Shown here: in pieces, positions 63,771 through 64,000 of the stretch
Numbering within the stretch: the first letter of the stretch is position 1
Layout: each line of letters opens with the position of its first letter
From: an alpha proteobacterium AAP38
Lineage (GTDB): Bacteria > Pseudomonadota > Alphaproteobacteria > Azospirillales > Azospirillaceae
Direction: 5' to 3'
Assembly: GCA_001296005.1 (NCBI GenBank)
Contig: LJHR01000015.1
Coordinates: 1-64,000, forward strand
Length of the DNA stretch: 64,000 bases
Translations under genes and position numbers: made by a program
The notes under the pieces: model-generated
What the model was told of the DNA's origin: nothing
Databases searched by the model: none
Seen by the model: the letters and a program-made list of their open reading frames with translations, nothing else

Positions 63771-64000
63771 TTACGGGGTCTTGGTGGTCTTCACGTCGGC
63801 GCTGGCCTTGGCATCGGCCTGAACGGCGGCCTTCACCGCCGGTTCCGGCGTCACGGCGGGGGCCGGCTGGCCTTGCGTGGACTTGGTCTCCGGCTTGGTG
63901 TCGGTCTTGGCGATGGCCGCGTCCTTGGCCGCATCGGCCTTGCCGGCCAGGGCGACGGGGGTGGCCGTGGCCTGCGCCGCGCCGGTCTGTGCGGCGCTGG
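63771..64000 (-). CDS. Ala/Lys/Pro/Thr-rich protein, 5' end beyond the window
   Basis: An open frame runs from the stop at 63771 to the right window edge without a stop. The visible 75 residues are low-complexity (repeats such as AAKDAAIAKTDTKPETKS, then EPAVKAAVQADAKASADVK and KTTKTP at the end). Such tails occur on envelope and nucleoid-associated proteins. The start is missing, so no function can be given. Confidence 0.65.
   Translation of the reverse strand, partial: SAAQTGAAQATATPVALAGKADAAKDAAIAKTDTKPETKSTQGQPAPAVTPEPAVKAAVQADAKASADVKTTKTP

Overview
The window is a GC-rich stretch of bacterial chromosome from an alphaproteobacterium, most likely Rhodospirillales/Azospirillaceae. The genus is an inference. 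The family-level evidence is the zeta-type F1-ATPase inhibitor (DUF1476), an FYDLN-acid (TIGR02300) protein beside a tRNA-Ala, HemJ, HisZ, MeaB, a MucR/Ros domain protein, and general codon use with G or C in third positions. About 63 genes are tightly packed, and almost every long ORF on the other strand of a gene is a GC-rich shadow.

Layout. 0.5-9.5 kb: M23 peptidase, clpB, ogt-type methyltransferase, MOSC protein, accA, a candidate small RNA, an LpxR-like protein and a proline-iminopeptidase-like hydrolase. 9.6-16 kb: gamma-glutamyltransferase, dapE plus a coupled membrane protein, hisZ, purA. 16-23 kb: the translation cluster rpmI-rplT-pheS-pheT. It is interrupted twice: by a FitA/VapC-type toxin-antitoxin pair, and by a DUF4160/DUF2442 pair plus a JmjC/cupin-like oxygenase lying between pheS and pheT. 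23-36 kb: a chemoreceptor, YceI, mltA, a Tim44-domain protein, fxsA, upp, an Atm1-type ABC exporter, meaB, a CDP-alcohol phosphatidyltransferase, ribA and a long Ala/Pro-rich protein. 36-46 kb: an AidB-like acyl-CoA dehydrogenase, csp, an IF-1 with a C-terminal tail, scoAB, cytochrome c, VOC protein, marC, Ada-type methyltransferase, patatin-like lipase, hemJ. 46-58.8 kb: two uncharacterised genes, a PEPP-repeat membrane protein, two ABC-2 permeases without an ATPase, recX, DUF1476, NRDE protein, purC-purS, an autoregulated XRE-cupin gene, a double GNAT, an SDR lacking the catalytic Lys, a half-length EPSP-synthase-like gene and the FYDLN protein. 58.9-60.4 kb: tRNA-Ala(GGC), then a compositionally different patch with a DUF3990-like toxin candidate coupled to a MucR-domain gene. 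60.5-64 kb: penicillin-acylase family protein, a membrane protein/XRE cassette with a dense operator array, and the 3' end of an Ala-rich protein.

The most interesting non-coding signal is a four-copy intergenic element (about 28.65, 34.93, 51.85 and 63.56 kb). It always follows a plus-strand stop codon. It has three short hairpins whose arms covary between copies, while loops and linkers (GACTG, AGCCAAG, GGAT, TGAGG-AAC) stay constant, which resembles a structured RNA or a REP-like DNA element. Other regulatory structures include a near-perfect 35-bp palindrome over the promoter and start codon of the XRE-cupin gene (predicted leaderless), a 42-bp palindrome plus extra half-sites in front of the membrane protein/XRE cassette, and a nested hairpin leader before rpmI.
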